Origin: Vulgatibacter incomptus
GTDB lineage: Bacteria > Myxococcota > Myxococcia > Myxococcales > Vulgatibacteraceae
Length of the DNA: 64,000 nucleotides
Direction of reading: 5' to 3'
NCBI RefSeq assembly: GCF_001263175.1
Contig: NZ_CP012332.1
Coordinates: 1,981,501-2,045,500 of the forward strand
The translations under genes were made by a program, and so were the position numbers. Positions 1 through 6,789 of this stretch are shown piece after piece. Positions within the stretch are counted from its first letter, which is position 1. Each line of letters starts with the position of its first letter. The notes under the pieces were generated by a model that did not search any database, was not told where the DNA came from, and worked only from the letters and a program-made list of their open reading frames with translations.

Positions 1-361
1 CCATCATCGTCTGGAAGTCGCCGCGGGCCCGCTTGGGGTTGAGGGCGTCGTCGGTGATGGCCCGGTAGGTCGAGGGCGCACCCACCGACTGGCCCCAGAT
101 CACCACGCCGAGTTGGAGGAACTTCGAGACGTCGTAGCCCGCCTCGAGACCGAAGAGGCTGCCGACGCCGGACGGCGCGCCCTCCCCCGGAAGGTTGAAG
201 TAGTAGACCGCCCCGAAGCTGGAGCCGACCCAGGGTCCGCGCTCGACCTCACGGTAGGTGAGGCCGGGGCGATCGCCCTGCACCTGCGCGTGGGCAGGGA
301 TGGCGACCGCAATCGCAGACAACGAGCCCAGGCAGGCCGCCAGGGCGAGCGAAAGACGCAT
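1..361 (-). CDS. Partial outer-membrane beta-barrel protein, CglE-like (C-terminus off the window)
   Basis: The frame is open from an ATG at 361 to the left edge, giving about 120 residues. A signal peptide (MRLSLALAACLGSLSAIAVA, then an AHA-type cleavage region) is followed by RPGLTYREVERGPW and alternating aromatic/glycine strands (SSFGAVYYF, LFGLEAGYDV) typical of a small outer-membrane barrel. GGAGGAG lies about 8 bases before the ATG. The mature N-terminus reminds me of CglE, a gliding motility barrel of Myxococcus xanthus, which would fit the glt cluster elsewhere in the window. That name is from memory of the family and not certain. The 3' end is missing, so length cannot be compared. 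Confidence 0.6.
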   Translation of the reverse strand, partial: MRLSLALAACLGSLSAIAVAIPAHAQVQGDRPGLTYREVERGPWVGSSFGAVYYFNLPGEGAPSGVGSLFGLEAGYDVSKFLQLGVVIWGQSVGAPSTYRAITDDALNPKRARGDFQTMM

Positions 362-411
362 TCGGCTCTCCTCCGTCAGATCCGAAAGGTGAAAAGCTAC
401 CACAGTGTCGG

Positions 412-528
412 GGGGTCGTGAAGAAATCACGACCCCTCGCGGAGCCGAAGGCGGAGCCACGGAAAGGCGCGATCGCGCGAAGCGCGGCTGAAGATGTCGG
501 GCCCGCTTCGGCGGGACCGATATCTTCA
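412..528 (-). repeat. Structured intergenic repeat, copy 1 (inverted relative to the others)
   Basis: Read on the minus strand it has the family order. Hairpin A (TGAAGATATCGG paired with CCCGACATCTTCA) is followed by hairpin B (GCGCTTCGCGC type), then CTTTCCGTGGCTCCGCCTTCGGCTCCGC in two blocks. It ends with hairpin C, a perfect 10-bp stem (412-421 with 427-436) around a TTTCT loop. It fills the gap between the barrel gene start and the rhomboid stop. Both flanking genes are on the minus strand. Confidence 0.75.
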
Positions 529-633
529 TTCGCTCGGGGACGAAGGAAAGTGCTCGCTCGTCGACAGCGCATGTGGGGAGCGGTCGCGAACGCAACCACC
601 ACAGTCGGCGCCATCGACCGATGAGCGCGGCGG

Positions 634-1320
634 CTATCGCAACGGCGGACTCGCGACCGCTAGCGCGATCGCCCCGACGAGGACGAGCGCGCCCACCAGG
701 CCTGCGCCCTTCGCCAGGAGGCCGGTGCGAGCCGTTCGCGGCTGCAGGAGCCAGCCGACGGCGAGGCCGCCGCCGAGGCCGCCGAAGTGGCCCATCCAGT
801 CGATGTTGGGGACCGCGAAGCCGTAGGCGATCATGAACGCCGACCACGCCAGGAGCTGTTTCAGCAGGGACTTGCCCTGCGGCGTCAGATGGTCGCGATG
901 CCGGAGGAAGAACGCGATCAGCGCGCCTTCCAGGCCGAAGATCGCGCCGGACGCCCCGGCGCTCAGCTTCACCGTGAGGAGGGTCAGGGCGGAGCCGGTG
1001 ATTCCGGTGAACACGAAGAGCGCGAGGGTGGTCGCGCTGCCGAAGGTGATCTCGCTGAGCCGCCCGAGCTGCCAGAGCGCCCACCCGTTCATCAGCAGGT
1101 GGACCGGGCCGATGTGGAGCAGGGTCGCCGTCACCAGGCGCCACCATTGGCCCCCTTCGAGGACGAGCGGCGTGTAGTTGGCCCCCAGGCGGGCGAGCAC
1201 CATGCCGTTCTGGGATCCACCCGAGAGGACCTCGATGATGAAGGCCGCGATCAGGAGGGCGAGGATGCCGCTGGTCGCCGGAAAGCTCCCCAGGAGCGAG
1301 ATGCGGGACGGCTGGTTCAT
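634..1320 (-). CDS. Rhomboid family intramembrane serine protease
   Basis: This 228-residue polytopic membrane protein cuts substrates within the membrane. The catalytic Ser lies in GASGAIFG (Ser124) and the partner His in WMGHFGG (His178). The conserved HIGPVHLLMN segment supplies His69/His74/Asn78 of the oxyanion region. About six hydrophobic segments fit the GlpG-type core. I start at ATG 1320 (MNQPSRISLL), which has GGGAA just before it. The frame is open further upstream but lacks protein-like sequence there. It diverges from mscS. The substrate is unknown. Confidence 0.9.
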   Translation of the reverse strand: MNQPSRISLLGSFPATSGILALLIAAFIIEVLSGGSQNGMVLARLGANYTPLVLEGGQWWRLVTATLLHIGPVHLLMNGWALWQLGRLSEITFGSATTLALFVFTGITGSALTLLTVKLSAGASGAIFGLEGALIAFFLRHRDHLTPQGKSLLKQLLAWSAFMIAYGFAVPNIDWMGHFGGLGGGLAVGWLLQPRTARTGLLAKGAGLVGALVLVGAIALAVASPPLR

Positions 1321-1580
1321 TGCGTTCCCACTATAAAGCCACGGCGTGGGGCCACGCTTCCCGATCGGCACGCCGTCGCGCGCTTCCCGCCGGATTTCGT
1401 GGGAATGGGAGCGAAGCGCCGGTTGTCGTCGAGGGCTGGATCCGGCCACGAGATGGGCAGGGCATCACGCTGAACGTGAACGGATCCGACACGGTTTGCG
1501 CAGACGCGAAGAGCGCCGGTCATTCGTGGTAGCGTCCGCGCTCGCTGCAGGCCCGTTGGCCTTCCTCCGGTGGAGCACCG

Positions 1581-2531
1581 ATGTTCGAATCGCTGCGAGC
1601 GTACGCGACGGAAGCCTGGGACCTGCACGCCGTGCGGTTCGCGTTCTCGTTCCTGAGCATCGTCGGGATCCTCGCCGGCGCGAAGGTCATCCAGTCCATC
1701 CTCGCCCGCCTCACGGCCTGGGCGCTCCGTCCCCGGAGCGGGAAGTGGGATCTCGCCGCGGCGCAGCGGCGCGCCCAGACGCTCCTTCCGCTGCTGGTCG
1801 AGATCGAGCGCTACCTGCTCTACACCGCGGTGGCCGTGGCGATCCTCGCCCGCTTCGGCATCGACACCGCCGCGATCTTCGCCTCCGTCGGTGTGGTCGG
1901 TGTCGCCCTCGGCTTCGGCGCCCAGAACCTCGTCAAGGACATGATCGCGGGCTTCTTCCTGCTCTTCGACGGCCTCGTGGCCGTCGGCGACGTGATCAAG
2001 ATCGACGACAAGACCACCGGGACCGTGGAGGCCGTGGGCCTTCGCAACACCCAGGTTCGCGACTTCAGCGGCCTCCTCTGGATGATCCCCAACGGCGATC
2101 TCCGGCAGTTCGGCAACCTCAACCGCGGCTGGATGCGCGCCGTGGTGATCCTCGAGGTGGCCTACGAGGCCGACGTCCCGAAGGCGATGGAGCTCGCCCG
2201 GCAGGCGGGCGAGACCTGGGCCGCCGCGAACCCCGAGAAGGTGATCGAGCCCCCCGAGGTCCACGCCCTCCTCGGCATGGCCCAAGCGAGCCTGAGCCTC
2301 CGCCTCGTGATGAAGGTGAAGCCGAACGAGCAGTGGCCCGCCGAGCGCGCCCTGCGCCTCATGGTGAAGGACCGCTTCGTCGCCGAGGGCATCGAGCTCC
2401 CCTACCCCCGCCACGTGCTCCTGGACGGCCCGAAGCGCCCGCCCGCCCAGCCGGCGGCCGGCAAGGCGCTCGCCAGCGTCTCGGCCTCCGACTCCGAGGC
2501 TCCGCCCACGACCACGAAGCAGCCGGCGTAG
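1581..2531 (+). CDS. MscS-family mechanosensitive channel
   Basis: This 316-residue inner-membrane channel should open under hypo-osmotic tension. An N-terminal hydrophobic segment (about residues 18-36) and a second at about 80-100 precede the pore helix GVALGFGAQNLVKD and the FFLLFD turn that mark the MscS fold. The beta domain follows, with the family segment near GLRNTQVRDF and WMIPNG. The tail after about residue 280 is Pro/Ala/Ser-rich and poorly ordered. The start ATG has GGAG seven bases upstream. It converges on rluD. Confidence 0.92.
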   Translation: MFESLRAYATEAWDLHAVRFAFSFLSIVGILAGAKVIQSILARLTAWALRPRSGKWDLAAAQRRAQTLLPLLVEIERYLLYTAVAVAILARFGIDTAAIFASVGVVGVALGFGAQNLVKDMIAGFFLLFDGLVAVGDVIKIDDKTTGTVEAVGLRNTQVRDFSGLLWMIPNGDLRQFGNLNRGWMRAVVILEVAYEADVPKAMELARQAGETWAAANPEKVIEPPEVHALLGMAQASLSLRLVMKVKPNEQWPAERALRLMVKDRFVAEGIELPYPRHVLLDGPKRPPAQPAAGKALASVSASDSEAPPTTTKQPA

Positions 2532-2554
2532 CATTCCGAGGCGCAGCGATGTCA

Positions 2555-2578
2555 CGCCTCGCGGACGACTGCGAGGCG
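2555..2578. terminator. 8-bp perfect hairpin between convergent genes
   Basis: CGCCTCGC and GCGAGGCG form a perfect stem around an 8-base loop, just past the mscS stop and just before the rluD stop. No T tract follows on either strand, so the terminator role is inferred only from its position. Confidence 0.35.
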
Positions 2579-2584
2579 GCGAGA

Positions 2585-3544
2585 TCACGCCCTCAAGACG
2601 TCGAGGGCGGCCTGGAAGTCGGCGGGGATCGGCGCCTCGAACGCGAGCCGATCGCCGCTGCGGGGATGCGGGAACGCGAGCCTGTGCGCGTGCAGGGCCT
2701 GGCGGCCGATGGCGGCGGCGGCGCGGCGAGCGACGGAAGAGGCCGGGAGCTTCGCCTCCTTCCGCTCGCCGCCGTACTCGCGATCCGCGAGGATCGGATG
2801 GCCGGCCTCGGAGAGGTGCACCCGGATCTGGTGGGTGCGGCCGGTCTCGAGGTCGACCTCGAGGAGGGAGGCGCCGGCGAAGCGCTCGAGGATCCGCACG
2901 TGCGTCACGGCGCGGCGCTCGGGGCCGATCGGGTTGCGACCGGTGTACTTGGTTCTCACCCTGGGATGACGGCCGTAGGGCGTGTCGAGGGTGAACGCAT
3001 CGGCGGACGGGACGCCGTGCACCAGCGCCAGATAGCGCTTCTCGACGGTGCGGCTCCGGAAGGCCGCCTGGAGGCTCTCAAGGGACGCCTCGCTCTTGGC
3101 GACCACCAGGCAGCCGGAGGTGTCGCGGTCGAGGCGGTGGACGATGCCCGGGCGCTCTGCGCCGTCGAAGCGCTCCATCTCCCGGACGTGGAAGAGGAGC
3201 GCGTTGACCAGGGTGCCGTCGGGCCTGCCGGCCGCCGGATGGACGACGATCCCCGGCTCCTTGTCGAGGACGATGACGTCGTCGTCCTCGTGGAGGATCC
3301 GCAGGGGGAGCTCCTGGGCCTCGGGCTCCGCAGGGCGTTCGGCGGGAATCTCGACCTCGATCGTCTCACCGCCCCTGAGGCGCTGGGAGGCCTTCGCCGC
3401 CGCGCCGTTCACGCGCACGAGCCCTTCGTCGATCAGCGCCTGCAGGCGGGAGCGGGAGAGCTCCGCGTGGCGACCGGCGAGGAATCGATCGAGCCGGACG
3501 TCTCCGGCTTGCGGAGGGACGAGGTGGCGGACGAGCTCGGACAA
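2585..3544 (-). CDS. rluD: RluD-type 23S rRNA pseudouridine synthase
   Basis: This 319-residue protein isomerises uridines in large-subunit rRNA. An N-terminal S4 RNA-binding domain (about residues 15-65; RLDRFLA, SRSRLQALI, VRVNG) precedes the RluA-family catalytic domain. The catalytic aspartate sits in HRLDRDTSG (Asp139). LETGRTHQIRVHL and the ADREYGG segment complete the family signature. It follows the small conserved gene by 4 bases and probably shares the sigma-70 promoter at 3871-3899. RluD is the best match by length and S4 domain; RluC is less likely. Confidence 0.93.
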   Translation of the reverse strand: MSELVRHLVPPQAGDVRLDRFLAGRHAELSRSRLQALIDEGLVRVNGAAAKASQRLRGGETIEVEIPAERPAEPEAQELPLRILHEDDDVIVLDKEPGIVVHPAAGRPDGTLVNALLFHVREMERFDGAERPGIVHRLDRDTSGCLVVAKSEASLESLQAAFRSRTVEKRYLALVHGVPSADAFTLDTPYGRHPRVRTKYTGRNPIGPERRAVTHVRILERFAGASLLEVDLETGRTHQIRVHLSEAGHPILADREYGGERKEAKLPASSVARRAAAAIGRQALHAHRLAFPHPRSGDRLAFEAPIPADFQAALDVLRA

Positions 3545-3548
3545 GGAC

Positions 3549-3818
3549 CTACAGCCAGATCTTCGAGCGGACGTGGCCTCGGCTGCGGACGATGATGTCG
3601 ACGACCGCGCGGTCGAAGAAGTTGGACGTCCGGTAGAGCTCCTGAGAGACGCGGCTGCGGTAGAGGTCGCGCCCCTCCTCGAGCTCGGCCTCGAGCGCGT
3701 CGAAGAGGTTGTCCTGCTCGAGCCCCTTGACGATCTTCTCTTCGTTGTACAGCGAGATGTCGGAGGCGATCGCCCTGGCGAGCCGATTCGCCTTCGTCTT
3801 CTCCTCGTCGGTGGGCAT
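3549..3818 (-). CDS. Small conserved protein of unknown function upstream of rluD
   Basis: This 89-residue, charged, all-helical-looking protein starts MPTDEEKTKANRLARAIASD and ends in SRGHVRSKIWL. There is no signal peptide or membrane segment. I recall similar small proteins beside RluD in other Myxococcota but know no function. ATG 3818 is preferred because GGAGG and GGGGAG precede it. An in-frame ATG at 3839 lacks a ribosome site. It has its own strong promoter-like sequence and is probably cotranscribed with rluD. Confidence 0.8.
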   Translation of the reverse strand: MPTDEEKTKANRLARAIASDISLYNEEKIVKGLEQDNLFDALEAELEEGRDLYRSRVSQELYRTSNFFDRAVVDIIVRSRGHVRSKIWL

Positions 3819-3870
3819 GCTCCCCGCCTCCACGGTCATCGAGCGTCGAACGCTGTGTGTACTGGCGGGG

Positions 3871-3899
3871 ATTCTAGGTACGCATCGTACGCCAGTCAA
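3871..3899 (-). promoter_or_regulatory. Sigma-70-type promoter for the small gene and rluD
   Basis: On the minus strand TTGACT (3894-3899) and TAGAAT (3871-3876) are separated by exactly 17 bases, each matching consensus at 5 of 6 positions. The -35 box overlaps the TGA stop of the upstream J-domain/HTH gene. The predicted start, near 3864, leaves a leader of about 45 bases. Confidence 0.7.
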
Positions 3900-4603
3900 C
3901 GAATGCCACGGCGAGCGAGGTAGGTCTCGGCGACGCGGGCCGGGTCGAGCCGCAGTTCCCGGGCGTAGGACTGGAGGAAACCCCGGAGGAAAACGCGATC
4001 CGGCAGGCGGGAGAAGGCCTCCTCCTCGATGCTCTCGAGGTGGTTGACGCCGATCCGGGTCCGGGTCGAGACGTCCCTCAGCGAGATCCCTCTCACCTCG
4101 CGGACCTCGCGGAGGAGCGCGCCGGTGAACTCGGTGTTCTCGTCGATTCGGGGCAGGGACCGCGAGGGCCTGGCCGGCGCCGGGGGCGGCGAGGTCCGCA
4201 CCAGCCCGAGGCTCTGCGGGGGCGCCGGAGCAGCGAGGTCTTCCACCTCGAGGACGTCCTCGTCGCCGAGCTCGAGGACGACCTCGTCCTCCTCTCGATC
4301 GGGCTCGCTCGTGGCGCTCTGGTCGGCAGGCGACGCCTCGTCTGGGATCTCGCTCGGCTGCAGAGACGACTCAGGCGCGATCCCGTTCGCCTCGTCCCAC
4401 GCCCTGCGGGCCTGGTTGTCGGAGAGGAGCCGAAACGCCGCCCGGACCTCCTCGCGATGCCGCCTCGTCTCGCTTTCGTCGACGAGCGAATAGAGCGCGA
4501 GGGAATCGGCAGCGAAGATCGCCGAGAGCTTCTCGTAGGCCTGCCGGATCTCCTCGTCCGACGCGCCGGGCGCGACACCGAGGACCTCATAGGGGCGGAT
4601 CAC
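3896..4603 (-). CDS. J-like domain plus RodZ-type helix-turn-helix protein
   Basis: This 235-residue protein joins two domains. Residues 1-70 (RPYEVLGVAPGASDEEIRQAYE..., AFRLLSDNQARRAWDE) are a DnaJ-like domain without the HPD tripeptide needed to stimulate DnaK. Residues about 150-220 (TGALLREVREVRGISLRDVS..., IEEEAFSRLPDRVFLRGFL) are the Xre/HTH_25 domain seen in RodZ. The linker is acidic. The start is GTG 4603, overlapping the TGA of the MinD-like gene as GTGA, which implies translational coupling. There is no transmembrane segment, unlike RodZ. A role together with the ATPase, in positioning or regulation, is inference. Confidence 0.85.
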   Translation of the reverse strand: MIRPYEVLGVAPGASDEEIRQAYEKLSAIFAADSLALYSLVDESETRRHREEVRAAFRLLSDNQARRAWDEANGIAPESSLQPSEIPDEASPADQSATSEPDREEDEVVLELGDEDVLEVEDLAAPAPPQSLGLVRTSPPPAPARPSRSLPRIDENTEFTGALLREVREVRGISLRDVSTRTRIGVNHLESIEEEAFSRLPDRVFLRGFLQSYARELRLDPARVAETYLARRGIR

Positions 4604-5616
4604 GGCGAGCCGACCTCCCGCTTCACCTCGAGGGCGAGGAGCTTGTCGGCGATCTCGGCCAGATCCTCCGCGATGGGCTGATCCGGACGCTCGAGGAGGA
4701 GCGGCCGCCGGGCACGCCCCGCCTGCCAGGCGTCGACGTCGTGGCGCAGGAACCCCAGATAGCTGAGATCGAGGCCGAAGAAGCGCCGCCAAGCCAAGCA
4801 GATCCCGTCGCCGAGCTTCAGGTCGGCTGCCTCGCGGACGCCGTTCACGACCAGGAGCGGGCGGAAGCTTCGGATCTCCTCCTCGAGCTGCCTCGCCGCG
4901 GCAGGATCGCGCTGGGCGACCTCCTCTACGAGCTTGAGCGGGCTCGGGTTCGCCGTAGCGAGCAGCGCCTCCTCGATCCCCCAGGCCATCCCGTGGATCG
5001 CCTGCGCCGCCTTCAGGCGGCGGAAGAGCGCGGCCTTGAGGAAGCGGTACGCGTTCTCGACCGAGGTCGGCTCGGGTACGAGGGTGACGATCCCGTGGTC
5101 GGCGAGGAGGAAGAAGTCGATGACGTTGAAGTGGCTGCCCGCGCCGAGGTCGAGGATCGCCACGTCGACGTCGAGATCCTGCACGGCGCGCATCAGCCGC
5201 AGCTTCTGCTGATGCAGGGGGTTCGCTGCAGCGATCGTGTCCGACGAACCCGAGATCAGACGGAGCCCCGGCACCCCGGCGTCGACGGCGATCTCGTCGA
5301 GGGAGGCCTTCTTGCGGAGCACGAAGTCCGAGAGCGTCGCCTCGGGGTGGTCGATTCCGAGACAGGTGTGGAGGTTCGCGCCGCCGAGGTCGAGATCGAT
5401 CAGCGTCACGGACAGGCCGCGGCCGGCGAGCTCGATGCCAAGGTTGGCGGAGATCAACGATTTGCCGATGCCGCCCTTGCCTCCCCCCACGGCGACGATC
5501 CGGCGAGCGCGGACGGGCTTGCGTGTGAAGCGACCGTTCACTCGCCCTGGCCCGGCCAGGCTATCGCTCTGGGGAAATGTTTCGGGGTCGACGGGGTTCG
5601 ATTTCGAGCGCTCCAT
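4600..5616 (-). CDS. MinD/FlhG-like deviant Walker ATPase
   Basis: This 338-residue cytoplasmic ParA/MinD superfamily ATPase carries the deviant P-loop GGGKGGIGKS (residues 44-53) with both signature lysines. LIDLDLGGANLHTCLG and DVAILDLGAGSH follow as the switch and Walker B segments. A roughly 40-residue N-terminal extension and the FlhG-like PTSVENAYRFLKA segment point to the FleN/FlhG branch. I see no obvious C-terminal amphipathic membrane helix. It is first in a coupled set with the J/HTH protein. No flagellar genes are present, so a flagellar role is not supported here. Confidence 0.88.
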   Translation of the reverse strand: MERSKSNPVDPETFPQSDSLAGPGRVNGRFTRKPVRARRIVAVGGGKGGIGKSLISANLGIELAGRGLSVTLIDLDLGGANLHTCLGIDHPEATLSDFVLRKKASLDEIAVDAGVPGLRLISGSSDTIAAANPLHQQKLRLMRAVQDLDVDVAILDLGAGSHFNVIDFFLLADHGIVTLVPEPTSVENAYRFLKAALFRRLKAAQAIHGMAWGIEEALLATANPSPLKLVEEVAQRDPAAARQLEEEIRSFRPLLVVNGVREAADLKLGDGICLAWRRFFGLDLSYLGFLRHDVDAWQAGRARRPLLLERPDQPIAEDLAEIADKLLALEVKREVGSP

Positions 5617-5670
5617 CGGGGCGTGACCCTACCACGTTCGCCCACCTCCCGGCGGTCTCATCCGCGCGCA

Positions 5671-5766
5671 TGAAGAACTCGGTCCCGCGGATGCGGGCCC
5701 GGGTTCTTCAGCTCGCGCTTCGCGCGAGAGCGCTCCTTTCCGTTTGCTCCGCCTTCGGCTCCGCGC
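5671..5766 (+). repeat. Structured intergenic repeat, copy 2
   Basis: Hairpin A pairs TGAAGAACTCGG with CCGGGTTCTTCA around a CCCGC/GCGGG inner stem. Hairpin B (GCTCGCGCTTCGCGCGAG) follows, then GCTCCTTTCCGTTTGCTCCG and CCTTCGGCTCCGCGCG. It ends 8 bases before the HNH gene stop codon. Hairpin C is absent. Confidence 0.75.
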
Positions 5767-5773
5767 GAACCGC

Positions 5774-6379
5774 TCACTCCTCCCTGAGCTCGGTGTTCCA
5801 GTACGAGGCGTCGACCATCGAGAGGAAGGGTCGCCACGCGCTGTGGCCGGGACCGCCGCGGCCCGGCGGGCGGAAGAGCGGGCTCCACTTCGGGCGGATC
5901 GGCTCGTTGAGGAGCCGCATCCCCGCCTGATCCGGCGTTCGGTTCGCCTTCTTCAGGTTGCAGGGGATGCACGAGCAGACGACGTTCTCCCACGAGGTGC
6001 AGCCTCCGTGGGAGCGGGGCTTCACGTGGTCGAGGTTGAGCTCGGATCGGGGGAGCCGCCGGCCACAGTACTGGCAGGTGTTGTCGTCCCGCAGGTAGAT
6101 GTTGTGGCGGGAGAAGCGGACCCTCGTCCGGGGAAAGCGGTCGAAGGCGGTGAGGACGACCACCCGCGGCACCCGGATCCTCCGGGTGGGGGTCCCGATC
6201 GAGTCCGAGCCGATCTCCGCCGCCAGCGAGGCCCAGGAGGAGAAGTCGAAGAGGCGGAACTCCTCGTCGATCGCCTGGGCAATCCCCTGGTAGAGCAGCG
6301 AGAAGGCGCGCCGGACCGTCGTCACCTGGATGGGTTGGAAGAGGCGATTGAGGACGAGGACGTTTGTGTCCAGAAGCAC
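5774..6379 (-). CDS. HNH endonuclease family protein
   Basis: This 201-residue protein has a McrA-like HNH/zinc module at about residues 100-150. It shows CQYC (Cys102/Cys105), LNLDHVKPRSHGG (Asp117-His118), WENVV and CIPC (Cys137/Cys140) followed by NLKKANRTP. The start is GTG 6379, five bases after GGAGG. The N-terminus (LVLNRLFQPIQVTTVRRAF) is typical of the large stand-alone HNH group found in many non-mobile contexts. No methylase or toxin partner is nearby, so restriction or housekeeping DNA repair cannot be decided. It probably follows the SelA-tail-like gene in one transcript. Confidence 0.9.
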   Translation of the reverse strand: MLLDTNVLVLNRLFQPIQVTTVRRAFSLLYQGIAQAIDEEFRLFDFSSWASLAAEIGSDSIGTPTRRIRVPRVVVLTAFDRFPRTRVRFSRHNIYLRDDNTCQYCGRRLPRSELNLDHVKPRSHGGCTSWENVVCSCIPCNLKKANRTPDQAGMRLLNEPIRPKWSPLFRPPGRGGPGHSAWRPFLSMVDASYWNTELREE

Positions 6380-6418
6380 GTTTCCTCCGGGTAGCTCCCC
6401 TCCCGCCTGCGAGGGTCC

Positions 6419-6781
6419 CTAGACCATCAGGGCGAGATCCTTGCGCCGCGCGATGCGAACCGCCTCTGCGAGCGCCTCGAGCTCCTCTTCCCGGATGGTG
6501 CGCACGTCGAGGAGCAGGCGGCCCCCCTCCATCCTGGCGATCACGGGGGGTGTCCCCTCGAGGAGGCGGTGCTGGAGGGCGGGAGCGTCTCCGAGGATCG
6601 CCACCGCGGTCGAGCCGGGGGCGATCGCGGCGGTCAGCCCCCTCTCCGTCAGGAGCCGTTGGAGCCGGATGGCGCGGGCCTCGGGGGCGCCTGCGCTCTG
6701 GTCGGGCGAAGCGCGGTCCGGCCCCTGCCGCGAACGACCGGTGGCGTCGATCACGTCCTCGCTGTGGGGTTCATCCGGCAC
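6419..6781 (-). CDS. Stand-alone protein resembling the C-terminal domain of selenocysteine synthase SelA
   Basis: This 120-residue protein starts at GTG 6781, with GGTGAAG overlapping the stop of the transglycosylase gene. Its second half (ARAIRLQRLLTERGL, then GTPPVIARMEGGRLLLDVRT and EELEALAEAV) looks like the small C-terminal domain of L-seryl-tRNA(Sec) selenium transferase. The PLP-binding domain is entirely absent, and the usual Gly-rich segment before it is shortened. The N-terminal 35 residues are polar and unrecognised. It may be a remnant or a repurposed domain. Coding potential looks intact. Confidence 0.65.
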   Translation of the reverse strand: MPDEPHSEDVIDATGRSRQGPDRASPDQSAGAPEARAIRLQRLLTERGLTAAIAPGSTAVAILGDAPALQHRLLEGTPPVIARMEGGRLLLDVRTIREEELEALAEAVRIARRKDLALMV

Positions 6782-6789
6782 GCTTCACC

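Noticed and set aside
634-1320. Rhomboid as the processing enzyme for the MYXO-CTERM protein
   Set aside because: It has general rhomboid features only, is 25 kb away and shows no genetic link; no evidence beyond the two families coexisting.
1330-1335. TATAGT (minus strand) as the -10 box of the rhomboid gene
   Set aside because: It lies only 10 bases before the ATG and has no -35 partner; it would make an almost leaderless RNA that lacks the visible ribosome site.
5774-6781. HNH protein plus SelA-like protein as a defence or mobile module
   Set aside because: No methylase, toxin-antitoxin, integrase or repeat signature nearby, and base composition is like the neighbours.
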